Source: Norana najaformis
Taxonomy: Eukaryota; Annelida; Clitellata; Crassiclitellata; Hormogastridae
Reading direction: 5' to 3'
Length of the DNA: 64,000 nt
Assembly: GCA_964023275.1 (NCBI GenBank)
Contig: OZ029920.1
Location: 3,525,438-3,589,437, forward strand
Positions 43,300-54,299 of the stretch are shown here, piece after piece (position 1 is the first letter of the stretch; each line of letters starts with the position of its first letter). Both the position numbers and the translations under genes were made by a program. The notes beneath the pieces are model-generated. The model ran no database searches. It was not told the origin of the DNA and saw nothing but the letters and a program-made list of their open reading frames with translations.

Positions 43300-44940
43300 A
43301 AAGTTGAATCTAAGGTCTCTCGAAGCCACAAGACGTCGTTAAAACTGGATAATGTAATTATTGTTAGACTTGTCTGCTCTCAATTTCTTACAACAGATTG
43401 CAACAATTCCGTGGTTATAAATAATAATAAAAAATTATGCTTCTACAACCACTGTGATAATGCTCAAGGTCGATGGTCGCCAAAAGAAATTGGTGCGAAA
43501 GCCAAGAGGGGATAATTGAAGAGGTGATTTCTTGTAAAGGTCTGAAAAGTGTTTGAGAGACAGTTAAACCGGTTAAGATAGTTTCAGGAAAGGCGCACAA
43601 AAAACATTGCAGAAGATACATCACATGAAAAGTAACGTATGTCTTAATGTTACTAATTTATGGCTATAGCTCGGAAACTTTTAATCGCTTTACCCTACAT
43701 TATATATTCCTTATGTTCGTTCAATCGCCAGTTTGTACTGAAGACTGTTTGCAATTCGGGATCGTCCATAAAGGACGCCCGCAAAATGATCTCCCTTTGG
43801 TCCCTAGCTCCCCTTGTCCTCATTACATCCCTATTCCCACTCCCATTTGCGACCGTTCACACTTAACCTGTAAATATATTTAATACCAGAAAGAGTCTTT
43901 TTGGTATAAAAAAATGAAAATAGCCTTGTGACTTTGAAAAGAGCCTCTAAAATAAAAAGAGCCGACATGATAACTTCGTAAATGCCGTTTTGACCGAAAA
44001 GGTCCTCACAGAAACGCAAGAGACTGCTCTTCTATTCGGTTGTGTTTAAACACCTTCAAATCGCTTTATTCGATGCTATATAAAGCTACTTGACAGCGAC
44101 AGCAACATTCAACGTATGAACTCCGCCACTGCCTTGTTTGGGGGTAGTGCCAGTCCCAAACCTGGATAAAGGAGGAGGGCGACGGCAACGGTCTTTGATG
44201 CCATAAGCTGTCGTTAAACTGAGGAACTACGTTCAACGTACGCATCACGTCGAAATGCTTCACGTGCAAGACAAGTTCGATATTAACTGCTCTGACTAAC
44301 ACAAGAGGTTTTTAAATAAAGAAACTGGAGATTAAAACTATAAGCCTGCGTTTAGAATCCTTTTAATTGTTTTTCCAGTGTTACACATATTACTCATTAG
44401 CATTCAACTGGTAACGTTTTACTCCATGTTTTCCACTGCTGATGATATTTTCCACCATAAGTTGTGTTATAGGTCGACGAGGACAACCTCTGGTAACCGT
44501 CAGATGTCGTCAAACACTCGATATTACGAATCGGATTTGACTCTGTTGGACAAATTAAAGTCGTTTTTCAGACCTTATACTTTCCTCATTTTCGTGCAAT
44601 CGCTAGTGAAATTCCATCTCTGCCATAGTCATTCAGTGTTAGAATTTAAGAAAATGTTGCTAATGAAGTTCAGCTGAGTAAGAGGAACAGGTAAACGAGA
44701 GGGATATGAGGAGAAGATGCAAACATGCCACTGAATTGCAACATAATACTGTTTTAATCCGTTGGGTTAATGAAGAACTAAACCGAGTTCAAATCGCACT
44801 AAACAAATTAAGCATCGGGTTATATTTAAACAACTTTCAAATAACATTTTTATTGGCATAAAATATTTGCTAAAATGCATGCATATACTTTGACGTCGAC
44901 TGCACATTGGTGTATTAGACAGCTTGGAAACTGGATCGAT
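43300..44940 (-). repeat. Composite repeat tract, mainly minus
   Basis: Minus boxes at 43310-43350 (CACAAGACGTCGTTAAAACT) and 44465-44515 (GTCGACGAGGACAACCTCTG). The 43870-44300 block is collinear with 6840-7140. Short open frames at 43647-43883 and 44378-44677 lack motifs. Confidence 0.6.
44117..44231 (-). mobile_element. Element A copy with target-site duplication and empty-site paralogue
   Basis: Flanked by TTCAACGTA at 44108-44116 and 44232-44240. The paralogous block at 7080-7130 (CAGCATTCAACAAGAGTATA) lacks the insert, providing an empty-site comparison. Confidence 0.9.
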
Positions 44941-46309
44941 GGATAGTAGCAGTTCCAATGTTTATCGACATCTTATGGCTTCAAAGGTCGTTAACGTCTG
45001 TAGGAAGAAATTTCGGTCAAAACACAGTTGTGCTGACTTTGCACGAAAATAACAATACATAATGCTACAAAATAAACGATTTAAAGGTGTCTAAATGTAA
45101 ACTAATATTTCGTGTACTATCGAGTGTTTAGCGACATCTTGTGGCTGAAATCGACATCAATTCACCACACTTTACGTGGAGCCTCATATTTTAGATAAGC
45201 TCCCAAATTTCAACGACATCTTAACGACATCAAAATCAGTTGCCGTCATTACGAAAGCATTTTCCTAGCAGTTCTCCAAACAATTCCAGTTAAAAATGTT
45301 AACGGTAGAGGGTGGTTTTTCAAAGGGAACTTTCAGTGTTTTAAAGGTGTCCTATTAGAACTAGTTCAAATATAAATAGACAACAGCACGAATTTGTAAA
45401 TAAATGTCTAAGATAACGTGCTTACCACAAGTATAAATGTTACAAATTAAGATGTTAACAAGTGAGCTCTTTGGTAGGCTAATAGGTCTATTCACGTCAC
45501 TTTATAACTTCATAGCAACCTGCGTTCTGTACCATTGATATGTTAATCATAGTTCAACGCATTGAAGCCCATTAGGCCTACATAAGTAGTTTAATAGCTT
45601 AATGTTAAAATAACCACAATATTTAAATTAAAATTAACAATAGGAATAACAATGAAGGTGCACGCTGCTATTCAATTACAAATAAAGTATTACATCAGAT
45701 TTTGTTACATGTCGTAATATTTTTTATTGCTTTTAAGCCTTGTCTTAATTGGTCTAAGAAGTTTACTGAAAAGATACACTTACTATTTTCCGCTTAACTT
45801 TGGCCCAAATAATTAATTGTTAGCTAATAAGTTACGTTAGAACTAGTTTTTTATAGTTTTCTCGCTGTTTCTATTAAGGTAAAATTCTGCCAGCGTACAG
45901 GTCAACTTGTAACCTCTCTGCATTTAAAATTGTTAGTACATATAATTTAAATTATTTAGCGAAATTCCAGAACGACAATTCATTAGTTTTACTTATACTT
46001 TGCGCCTTGCGTAAACTGCATCGTAAAGTAACAAATGATTTATATGTATGTAGTTCTTATTCAGAGGTATCATTTCCGTGTGTCTAAGTCACCTGTCCCA
46101 TTCCTTCGAAGGAAGGTCATGACCTCGATTGGGCGGTGACCTCAGGAAAGGTCAGAAGAAGGATGGAGATATGGGAAGAAGATGATGCAACTCAAAGAAG
46201 TGGCGATTATGAAGGGTCAGGTTGACTTATCGCCCTTTACATGAAGCGAGGTTCCTCCTTTGGTTATATCTCTCGCTCTCAAATCAAATCTCTATCCTCT
46301 CTCGCACCT

Positions 46310-46480
46310 GTCTCATTTGTAATTGTCACCTTTTCGCACCTGTCTCATTCATATTCGTGAAAGATTATCACTGTAACCAACATATTCACAGGCGCTCAGT
46401 CAAAACTAGATCGATAGGTAAAAAGGGTTCGGTTCCAGGTCAAGAAATGTTGGTCCAAACAGCGGGGCTCTTTGAATTAG
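46310..46480 (+). repeat. S-repeat
   Basis: ATATTCACAGGCGCTCAGTC, AAAACTAGATCGATAGGTAA and AAAGGGTTCGGTTCCAGGTC, at the same position within the long unit as 10785-10945. Confidence 0.6.
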
Positions 46481-46800
46481 TCATTTGACTAGTAAAAGTT
46501 TCATTCGTTTAGGTTGTATTTCTCTGACTGATTAAATCCGGAGTAGAGAGGAGTAAGAACTCTTTTTAGAAAGCAAAGTGACTACTCATTGCAGATGGTA
46601 GTTTTCACTTTCTATCGACAGTTTGTGGCTAACGGGGCTGAGGTTGAAAAATTCACACAAGCAAGGATCTCTTCAGTAGATACTGAACGATATGACAGGT
46701 ATATATGGACGTAAAAGGCAATTTAAACGTCTCTGAACACACCCTGAAAGTATAATTAATACTGGGTATATAATGATGTCTGGCGGCTACCACGGCTGTT

Positions 46801-46914
46801 AATTCCGCCACTGCCTTGTTTGGGGGTAGTGCCAGTCGCAAGCCTGGATAAAGGAGGAGGGCGACGGCAACGGCCTTTGATGCCATAAGCTGTCGTTAAA
46901 CTGAGGAACTACTA
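46801..46914 (-). mobile_element. Element A copy with 14-bp target-site duplication
   Basis: Flanked by CTACCACGGCTGTT at 46787-46800 and 46915-46928, splitting a GGCTGTTGACGTCAACC composite-repeat box. The body runs ATTCCGCCACTGCCTTGTTT to AACTGAGGAACTACTA. The paralogue at 11525-11545 is uninterrupted. Confidence 0.92.
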
Positions 46915-47326
46915 CTACCACGGCTGTTGACGTCAACCTTACCTTAAAATTGGCGAAGGTAACTCAATGTAAATAAAATATATCGCATAGGAGCAACACT
47001 TAATGGTATCTAACACAACTTATTACTCTAATTCTAAACGACATCTGGTGGCTTTCAGAGCCGTTGACGTCGACTTTACCTTAAATCAAGGTTAACACTA
47101 GTAAACGATAGGCGTAATGGGAATATATAGCGTCGAAGAAAGCGAAATAAAGGTGTGCGACAATTTGAGAAGCGCACGACTGTAGTTTTTGTTATTTAAC
47201 ACACAATAGTCACATATATGATGCTATATCAAGTTTTAGGCGAATTTTGTGGCTCAAGGGCCGCTGACATCGAACTTGCCTGACATTTGATTTTTATTGA
47301 GCAAATACTAACGATTAGTAGTATTA

Positions 47327-47381
47327 GTTCCTCAGTTTAACGACATCTTATGGCATCAAAGGCCGTTGACGTCGCCCTCTT
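47327..47381 (+). mobile_element. Element A copy, truncated
   Basis: TTAGTTCCTCAGTTTAACGA to GTTGACGTCGCCCTC, then breaks off into TTCATTCGAAATAACC. Only the 3' half of the element (in its own orientation) is present, consistent with 5' truncation. Confidence 0.6.
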
Positions 47382-47454
47382 CATTCGAAATAACCTGACG
47401 AATGAGTAGTTGTTTATTTAACAACGCCATAATGATACAGTTTTCATAACAAAG

Positions 47455-47525
47455 ATGAAGAGCGCTCCCTCCTCCTTTACCCAGGCTTCGTGCTTGCACC
47501 ACCCTACTAAAGGCAGTGGACGAGT
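47455..47525 (+). repeat. A2 module, partial
   Basis: GAAGAGCGCTCCCTCCTCCT, CCAGGCTTCGTGCTTGCACC and ACTAAAGGCAGTGGACGAGT. Confidence 0.5.
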
Positions 47526-47653
47526 TAATTGAGTTTATGATATATTCTGAGTATTTTGTAGTATTATTCGTTGATTAATTACATCTAGCGACCACCAGAG
47601 GCGTTAGAGTAGACTTTTCCGTAAAAAAAGCATTGGACAATTAACATTATCAA

Positions 47654-47766
47654 GTGGTTCCTCAGTTTAACGACAGCTTATGGCATGAAAGGCTTTTGCC
47701 GTCGCCCTCCTCCTTTATCCAGGCTTGGGACTGGCACTGCCCCCAAACGAGTCAGTGGCGGAGTTC
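47654..47766 (+). mobile_element. Element A copy with 13-bp target-site duplication, reverse-complement form
   Basis: Flanked by TTAACATTATCAA at 47641-47653 and 47767-47779. The body runs GTGGTTCCTCAGTTTAACGA to GTCAGTGGCGGAGTTC. Confidence 0.92.
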
Positions 47767-47779
47767 TTAACATTATCAA

Positions 47780-48180
47780 CTAACATAAAGAGTCGTTATA
47801 TAGCATAGAAGAGAGCTAATTAAAGGTGTGGGTCTTTTTGAATTAATCGCTGGACTCAAGTAACTTTGAACGGGAAATACATAATATCGGGAAGGGTGAT
47901 TGCAAGGTGTGAAAATAGAGGCCCATATTTGTTTCTTAGTAATGTGAAGTGTTAACGACATCTTGCTGCTGCCTAATATCACAGTTTCTACCAGTATGTG
48001 ATTACTCGACGTTTGTTTAGTAGTTTCTGTTTAACGACTCTGTCATAACGAAGACAATTAGCTTCGCTCTCCTCCTTTTGACTGGCAACACCCGACTAAA
48101 GGCAGTCGCCGAGTTCTACAATAATTGAATGGAGAGGAGTACGTGCTTCCTCAGCGACACCTGTTGCCCCGTTTGTGCTT
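47780..48180 (+). repeat. Composite repeat segment with A2 module
   Basis: GAGCTAATTAAAGGTGTGGG (about 47814), GTTAACGACATCTTGCTGCT (about 47951), A2 at about 48020-48110 (TGTTTAACGACTCTGTCATA, CACCCGACTAAAGGCAGTCG) and a CAGCGACACCTGTTGCCCCG word. Same order as 1920-2280. Confidence 0.6.
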
Positions 48181-49080
48181 AATATGTTACATGTAATTCT
48201 AAATTTAAAGGTGTCCTAGAACCATTTCAGCTATTTATAAACACTGTTGGAATTTGTAAATGCGAAGGCATAAATGCGTAAGAGAATGTACCTGTCATAA
48301 ATACAAATGTCTGGTAGGGTTAGTTTTGTCAATTAAGGGGTTAATAAGTGCGCTGGTGTGTAGTGTTAACAGACTTATATGAATCATGTTATAATTGGAT
48401 AACAACCTGCATTTTCTACAATTGATATGCTACTTATAGTCCAGCGCATTGACGCCTGTTAGGACTAAGTAGCTTAATGGTTTATAGTAACAGTAACCAA
48501 AATATTTACATTTAAATCAACATTGGGGATAGCCACAAACGTAATCGTAATCGTAATCCCAAGATTTCCACAGCGCCCAACGAGAGCCGCGCCGCGGGGA
48601 CCAGCTTATTCACAGGCGCTCAGTCAAAACAAAATCGATAGGCAAAAGGGTTAAACGTAAAGATAATAAAGCTAAAAAAAGATAACTGGCATCCAGAAAC
48701 AAATGAAATATTACATCAGATACTATTCCACATCGTTAAATATTTTTCAATCTTGTCATTATTGACCAAAGAGTAAATGAAAAGCTGTAGGCCCAACTAA
48801 CAATTTTCACCTTAAACGTTAACCCAAAAATAATTAAGTGTTAGCTGATTAATAAATTAATTACTTTTGATCTAGTTTTTAAAGGTTTTTGCCTGCCTCT
48901 GTAAAGGTCAAAATCTGCCAGAATACATGTCAAGTTTAGAAATTCCATGATTTAAAAATGCACCTGGTATTTCTAAACGATAGTAAATATTATTTATATT
49001 ATTTAGTGAAATTATCAATGATAAGTCATTAGTTTTTGTATCTACTGTTAAGTCTTACGTAACCCATAGTAAAGTAACAA
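48180..49080 (+). repeat. Third partial copy of the long unit (compare 9740-10740, 45330-46250)
   Basis: TTAAAGGTGTCCTAGAACCA, AATTAAGGGGTTAATAAGTG, GAAATATTACATCAGATACT and a TAATTAAGTGTTAGCTGATT segment follow the same order as the other two copies. An S-repeat (48545-48655) is present earlier in the order than in the other copies. Confidence 0.65.
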
Positions 49081-49084
49081 ATTT

Positions 49085-49880
49085 TAATTTCCAACAAGAT
49101 ATCTTGGGCCGTCTCGGTAAAGTTCATCAGTTTTACTTAATATTTACGAGAGGTTCGCATCTTCTGATGTTTTTACTATTTGCAGATCTCTGCTCCTCCA
49201 CGCCACACGAATTTGCTTGGAAAATTTGCTCGATCGTCTGTCTTTTGTGATTTTCGCGCCAGTTCTATGTCTGTTGGGGTTTTCCAATCTTCTTTGTTAC
49301 AGTTTGACGAACGATCAACTCTTCCCAGTGTAGGGCAGCTAGGCTGTTCTGTGCTCGAGGACAAAACACAAACTCTACACCCCAAACCCAAAGCCTAAGC
49401 TAAATATCTTGAATATTCAGACGTCTAATTATTATTTTACTCCCTTACTTATACCAACTAAGCATATGCCACAAAAGTCGCCATCTGTCTGCCCTCTAGC
49501 CGTGTCTTTGCCTCTTCCAAATGGAGGGCAAACTTCCAAGGTCAACTGTACATAGGTCATAGGTCATAGGTAACCCATGTTCATCTTAACTAACTTGTTC
49601 CATGCTTGTGGATTCAGTAGAGGTCGCTCATCGACACAAATATCTTTAAAAAAGGTGTGCAATCTGCAGTGCTATTTCTTAATCGAAGAGTATTTGTCTG
49701 CTCAATATGATTCATCAAATAACATTTCGCTAATTGTAATGAAACTCTTTATTATGCACAAACGATCGCAAAAGAACAACCGCAATAGTTTTAGTTTTCA
49801 TTGTTTGACGACATTACATTCGCCAGAGCCGTTATATTTGACGCCGTATTCCTTCGCAAATGTTCCTAAAATATACTCCC
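49085..49880 (+). repeat. Repeat block (TTTGCAGATC/CTCCTCCACGCCAC family)
   Basis: TTTCCAACAAGATATCTTGG, TTTGCAGATCTCTGCTCCTC, TTGTGGATTCAGTAGAGGTC and AAAAAAGGTGTGCAATCTGC match 16560-17110, 53755-54060 and 55790-56030. The two 70-codon frames on opposite strands at 49176-49398 have no recognisable domain. Confidence 0.6.
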
Positions 49881-50099
49881 CGTCATGATGATGAGCCAGG
49901 GTTTAACGTCGTCTTTTGGCCACAATGGTCGTTGACGACAACGAGATGTGGTTCGTATTTTCATTGAATTGTTTACAGACTGCTTTTTGATTTTGATGTC
50001 ACCTTCAATGTACTTTCTTGCAGTTCGTTTGCCTCGTGATAGTGCAGAGAATTTTCCATTTACAATGTCAAACATTTAGATAACAAATTTAATTTAAGG

Positions 50100-50300
50100 T
50101 AATTTTTTCTCTGTTCGCCATTTTCATATTTTTTCTCTTTTCTTATTTTTTATATATTATTTTTTTCCATTTCTCTTTTTATCATTTTTTTCTTTTCTCC
50201 GTATAAAAATATTTTTCTTTCCTTTTCTCTTTTTTCATTTTTTCTTTTTTCTTTTTTTCCCATTTTTTGGCATTTTTTTCGTATTTATTTCTTTTTTCTC
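50100..50300. repeat. Pyrimidine-rich low-complexity stretch
   Basis: T-rich (TTTTTTCTTTTCTC, CTTTTTTCATTTTTTCTTTT) for about 200 bp with no regular period. Confidence 0.8.
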
Positions 50301-50329
50301 TCGAAGGAGGAGTTTATAGAGTCTTGAAA

Positions 50330-50680
50330 TACGATTCACAGGTGTGTAAACGTAAACAATTATTATGTAGCCTATTGAGCATTTAGTGACATCTTGTGGC
50401 TGCCAGGGTCTTTGGCCCATGTATCACCTAAATTAGGGGACTGAGAAGTTTACAAAGGGAAAGGGGCACTTAAGCGAATACGTAATTAACATAGCAGATT
50501 CTAATCACCACTGATTTTGATGACCTAATTTTACTTTACAGTTACCATCTTCCAAACCATGCACACAATTTCTGCCAGTGACTTATTCGAAGATTGGTTG
50601 TTAAAATATTAGCCTACGTTTCCACACCTTTATATCGCATTTTCACAAGCTATAAAGTTCCTCGTTCTTGTTCATCGCTT
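50330..50680 (+). repeat. Composite repeat segment
   Basis: ACAGGTGTGTAAACGTAAAC, GAGCATTTAGTGACATCTTG and GTGGCTGCCAGGGTCTTTGG match 13570-13660 and 56210-56290, followed by a CCAAACCATGCACACAATTT word shared with 13800-13815. Confidence 0.65.
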
Positions 50681-50791
50681 GTGTAAAAGTGGCGTGAAGT
50701 TAAATCTTCCTGTCTTCTAAGTGTCACGGTCCGGCAGGATTTTTCCCACTGCAACAGGACTGGTGCCAAATTTATTAATTATTTATTATCA

Positions 50792-51085
50792 CATGACCTA
50801 ACCGGTCCTCGGTTCTACGACGTTGTCCGAGCCACAACACTGGCCAGGATGCTGTACTCCTCTCCCGTGTGGTGGGGCTAAGCTGGGGCACAGGCTAGGG
50901 CTCGTCTCCAGGTTTTGATGCGGAGACTTGTGCGTCTCCGCTGTCTTCCTGGGAACTCCCCAACTTTGGATGAACTCTGTGGCATAGCCGATGCTCGTCT
51001 CTTTGAAGCAGTCTTGACCAACCCAACTCATGTCTTACATCAGCTACTTCCACCAATTAAGACCCTCAGTTATTCCCTGTTTATT
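50792..51085 (+). mobile_element. LINE C-terminal fragment, same family as 36575
   Basis: The frame reads VLYDVVRATTLARMLYSSPV-type sequence (CTCGGTTCTACGACGTTGTC), then a TAA replacing Tyr in WWGY (50879-50881), then VLMRRLVRLRCLPGNSPTLD, ELCGIADARLFEAVLTNPTH and VLHQLLPPIKTLSYSL. It starts at CACATGACC, the same position as the 36575 copy, and breaks off after TCAGTTATTCCCT, before the 3' UTR and ACTT tail. Confidence 0.8.
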
Positions 51086-51399
51086 GTTTACAAGCTTATC
51101 AAGTCGTGGCTCAGTGTTAAACAGTGCAATACGCAAAAGAGAGCGAATATTGGTTTTCGTTTACAATCGCTGAAATACATTTACTGTCATTAGAAATCTT
51201 TTTAATTTATATGAGAAATAAGCGGAACCATTTCATCTTGGTTGCGGACCGGCATCTGAGAGCTCGCGGATCCCCATTTTGGGGAGCGCTGATGTAAGTT
51301 ATTGTGAAATAATACGAGGTCGATGTCTGCGCAGCTTGCAACCAAAAGATGTCGTTTAACAAGGAAAACTAGATTAATTTCAGTTGTGATTTTGTGAAC

Positions 51400-51730
51400 G
51401 CTTGTGCATAATACGGAGTTTTATAACAACTATGAACATATTATTTGGTGCAGTTTGTAGAGCAGACAAGCAATCTACAACTTACAAAACAACATTGCAG
51501 ATTAAACACCTTTCAGTACAGAGAGCGACAGATTTTAACGTACTGTATATCACAAAACATGAAAAATGTCCCATCGAATCGTGTGATGGTTCAACTGAAA
51601 TAGTGACTTCCTGCCAGTCGATGTTCGATGTACATGCCTGTCGTGGATGAGAGATCTCCGCTGGAATCCACAAGAATGGAACAATTTGCCCAAGGATGAG
51701 CTAGGGTGACCTATGACCTATGCACTGTCT
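51400..51730 (-). repeat. Repeat block, inverted relative of 16880-17120
   Basis: CCTGCCAGTCGATGTTCGAT, GTCGTGGATGAGAGATCTCC and a TCCACAAGAATGGAACAATT word are the reverse of 16900-16975 (TGTACGTCGAGCATTGACTG, CTTGTGGATTCCGG). No coding is inferred. Confidence 0.6.
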
Positions 51731-51821
51731 TTCTTGCAAGCTTAGGCCTCCACGCGCAGCAGCTGTTATAATGATTAATACGATAATAATTGCTGAATTC
51801 GTATAAATCATCGATTACTAG

Positions 51822-51922
51822 TTCAAGTGTTTAACTACATCTTATGGTTTAAAAGGCGGTTGACCTCCTCCTTTATCCAGGCTTGGGACTGGCACTACCC
51901 TCAAACAACGCAGTGGAGGAGT
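51822..51922 (+). mobile_element. Element A copy, diverged
   Basis: AGTTCAAGTGTTTAACTACA, CCTCCTCCTTTATCCAGGCT and CGCAGTGGAGGAGTTT. Lies 13 bp from the next A copy, same orientation. Confidence 0.65.
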
Positions 51923-51935
51923 TTAATGCAGCGAT

Positions 51936-52047
51936 TAGTAGTAGTTCCGCAGTGTAACGACAGCTTATGGCATCAAAGGCCGTTGCCGTCGCCCTCCTCC
52001 TTTATCCAGGCTTGGGACTAGCACTATCCTCAGGCAGTGGCGGAGTT
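51936..52047 (+). mobile_element. Element A copy, second of a tandem pair
   Basis: TTAGTAGTAGTTCCGCAGTG, CCGTTGCCGTCGCCCTCCTC, CAGGCTTGGGACTAGCACTA and CAGGCAGTGGCGGAGTT, with a small deletion of the CCCAAACAA part. Confidence 0.75.
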
Positions 52048-52049
52048 AT

Positions 52050-52540
52050 TTATAACTTTAGAAAATGAACGATTAAAAGGTATCTAAAGGCAACTTATTA
52101 TTTCTTGTACCATCCCGTGTTAAGCGACATCTTGTGGCATCAAACACTGTTTACGACTTTACGTCATTTAATGGCGTGGATAACGGTATATAAAGTTATT
52201 TGCGAAAATTAGCAATATATAAGGTCAGAGATAACCGATTTAAAGGTGTCTAAACGTAACCTAATATTACTGTTGAGTGTTTAACATCTTGTGGCTGATA
52301 TCACTATTAACGTTAACCTCACCATACATTGGGTGGCGACTACTACATACGGAAGATCGACGGTAAAGGGGCTTTTCAATGGAAACTTTCACTATTTTAA
52401 AGGTTTCCTATAACCATTTTAACTGAAGATAAACCTTAGTAGCAGTTTTAAAAGCGTAAGCATTAATGCGTAAGATAACATTATTACCATTATTATTAAA
52501 CAGACGTTTATAAAGCGTGCAATTAACAACAGCCTCAAAG
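52050..52540 (+). repeat. Composite repeat segment
   Basis: GAACGATTAAAAGGTATCTA, GTGTTAAGCGACATCTTGTG, ACCGATTTAAAGGTGTCTAA and GAGTGTTTAACATCTTGTGG occur in series, followed by a GGGGCTTTTCAATGGAAACT block. Confidence 0.7.
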
Positions 52541-52825
52541 ACGTTTGCAATGACAGAAGATCACATAAAATCAAGCATCATTCTAAATTAACAGTGTTGG
52601 CGGTTTAGAGACATTTTTAGAAAGACTTACACTGTTTTTTTTATTAATTCTATCCGCCTGCCTTTCGTTCTACCATCCTATGAACTCTCCATCACCCCAC
52701 CTATTCCAATACCTGTGCAGGTCTTTCATTAAAAACTGAAAACAGTCCTTTTCCATATCCTATCCTGATTCCGCCTCTTCCTCTAACTTCTACCGCAGCT
52801 CCCATTCTAAATACTATCCACCGTC

Positions 52826-53094
52826 GCCTGCGTGCGTCCCTGCGTGCGTGCCTGCGTGCGTGCCTGCGTGCGTGCCTGCGTGCGTGCCTGCGTGCGTGCC
52901 TGCGTGCGTGCCTGCGTGCGTGCCTGCGTGCGTGCGTGCCTCCCTGCCTGCGTGCGTGCCTGCGTGCGTGCCTGCGTGCGTGCGTGCCTCCCTGCCTGCG
53001 TGCGTGCCTGCGTGCGTGCCTGCGTGCGTGCGTGCCTCCCTGCCTGCGTGCGTGCCTGCGTGCGTGCCTGCGTGCGTGCCTGCGTGCGTGCCTG
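52826..53094. repeat. (CGTGCGTGCCTG)n minisatellite with 48-bp higher order
   Basis: Twelve-bp units CGTGCGTGCCTG. A variant unit containing GTGCCTCCCTGCCTG occurs at about 52941, 52989 and 53037, giving a 48-bp higher-order period repeated three times. The array sits inside a minus-strand S-repeat. The long frames on both strands (ARTQ, RACV) are artefacts. Confidence 0.92.
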
Positions 53095-53493
53095 ACTCTT
53101 GGATCTTGACCGGGAACCGAACCCTTCCTGCCTATCAATTTTGCTTTGCTTGAGCGTCTGTGAATAAGCTGGTTCCTGCAACTTAGCTTTCTTGGGCGTT
53201 GTAGAAATCTCGACAATACGATTAAAATAACGTTCTCTGTGGAACGACTTAGCTAGGCATAGAATTACTAATACAGAAAGAAATACAGATTGAAATGGAA
53301 TGATAACAATAAAGAGATATTTCCTAATTTTAATATGAAACACTCGTTTGTAAATTAAAATCAGGAATTTTTTCTGATACTTTTATACACCAATAAATCT
53401 GATATCGCGTTATTATATAGTCTGCGTATTTTCGAGTCACCCAGGGCATCCAGTTAGTCTTAAAATTTCCTAATTTTAATCCGCAACGAGCCG

Positions 53494-53713
<220 letters not shown>

Positions 53714-54049
53714 CACACAACATATATACATTTAAAATTATATGTATATAATTTTATCTTGGAACAAGATATCTTGACATTTCTTCAGTTTTATATAAAA
53801 TATTTACGAGAGGCTCGACTGTTTTAATGTTTTTTATTATTTGCAGATGTCTGCTCCTCCAAATCACCCGAAATCAACTCATAAACAGGCCGCCCGGTCG
53901 ATCTTTTGTCGTCTTTTGTGATTTCTATGACATTTTGAGACTTTTTTGTTTGTTGTGGTTCGACTAAAAGGTCTGCTCTAAAATGATGTTTTGCAAACTG
54001 TAATAAAACTCTAACGTTATCAAAATTACAATTGAAATGACTCCAGTAG

Positions 54050-54162
54050 TAGTTTTTCATTGTTTACAAACATGTTATGGCTTCAAAGGCAGTTGACGTC
54101 GCCCTCCTCATTTATCCAGGCTTAGGACTGGCACAACCCCTAAACAAGGCAGTGGCGGAATT
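54050..54162 (+). mobile_element. Element A copy, diverged
   Basis: GTAGTAGTTTTTCATTGTTT start region, GTTGACGTCGCCCTCCTCAT, CAGGCTTAGGACTGGCACAA and AGGCAGTGGCGGAATTT. Confidence 0.65.
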
Positions 54163-54299
54163 TCCACTAGAGATTGAATGAAAACTACAGGTTGTGTGAA
54201 AACGAGGTATTTATAGAGCCTCAAATGAGATTTAAAGGTGTGGTAACGTAGTCTAATACTTCAGATCCGTGATGAATTGACCAACCTTCCTCGTACATG

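Larger units (their letters stand above)
44945..47160 (+). repeat. Long composite-repeat unit, paralogue of 9355-11770
   Basis: Collinear with 9355-11770 (see there): CGACATCTTATGGCTTCAAA, AAATAAACGATTTAAAGGTG, a CATTACGAAAGCATTTTCC word, AAATAAAGTATTACATCAGA, an S-repeat at 46310-46480, CCGGAGTAGAGAGGAGTAAG, and ATATCGCATAGGAGCAACAC. Sequence continuing to 47380 matches 6020-6310. No frame is shared with the other copy. Confidence 0.75.

Noticed and set aside
49176..49398. Overlapping 71- and 72-codon frames on opposite strands
   Set aside because: The region is a repeat block; paralogues at 16670 and 53850 do not keep the frame.
52701..53343. Long frames on both strands (ARTQ, RACV, PACV repeats) of up to 178 codons
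   Set aside because: Period-12 minisatellite keeps several frames open; the flanks are S-repeat.
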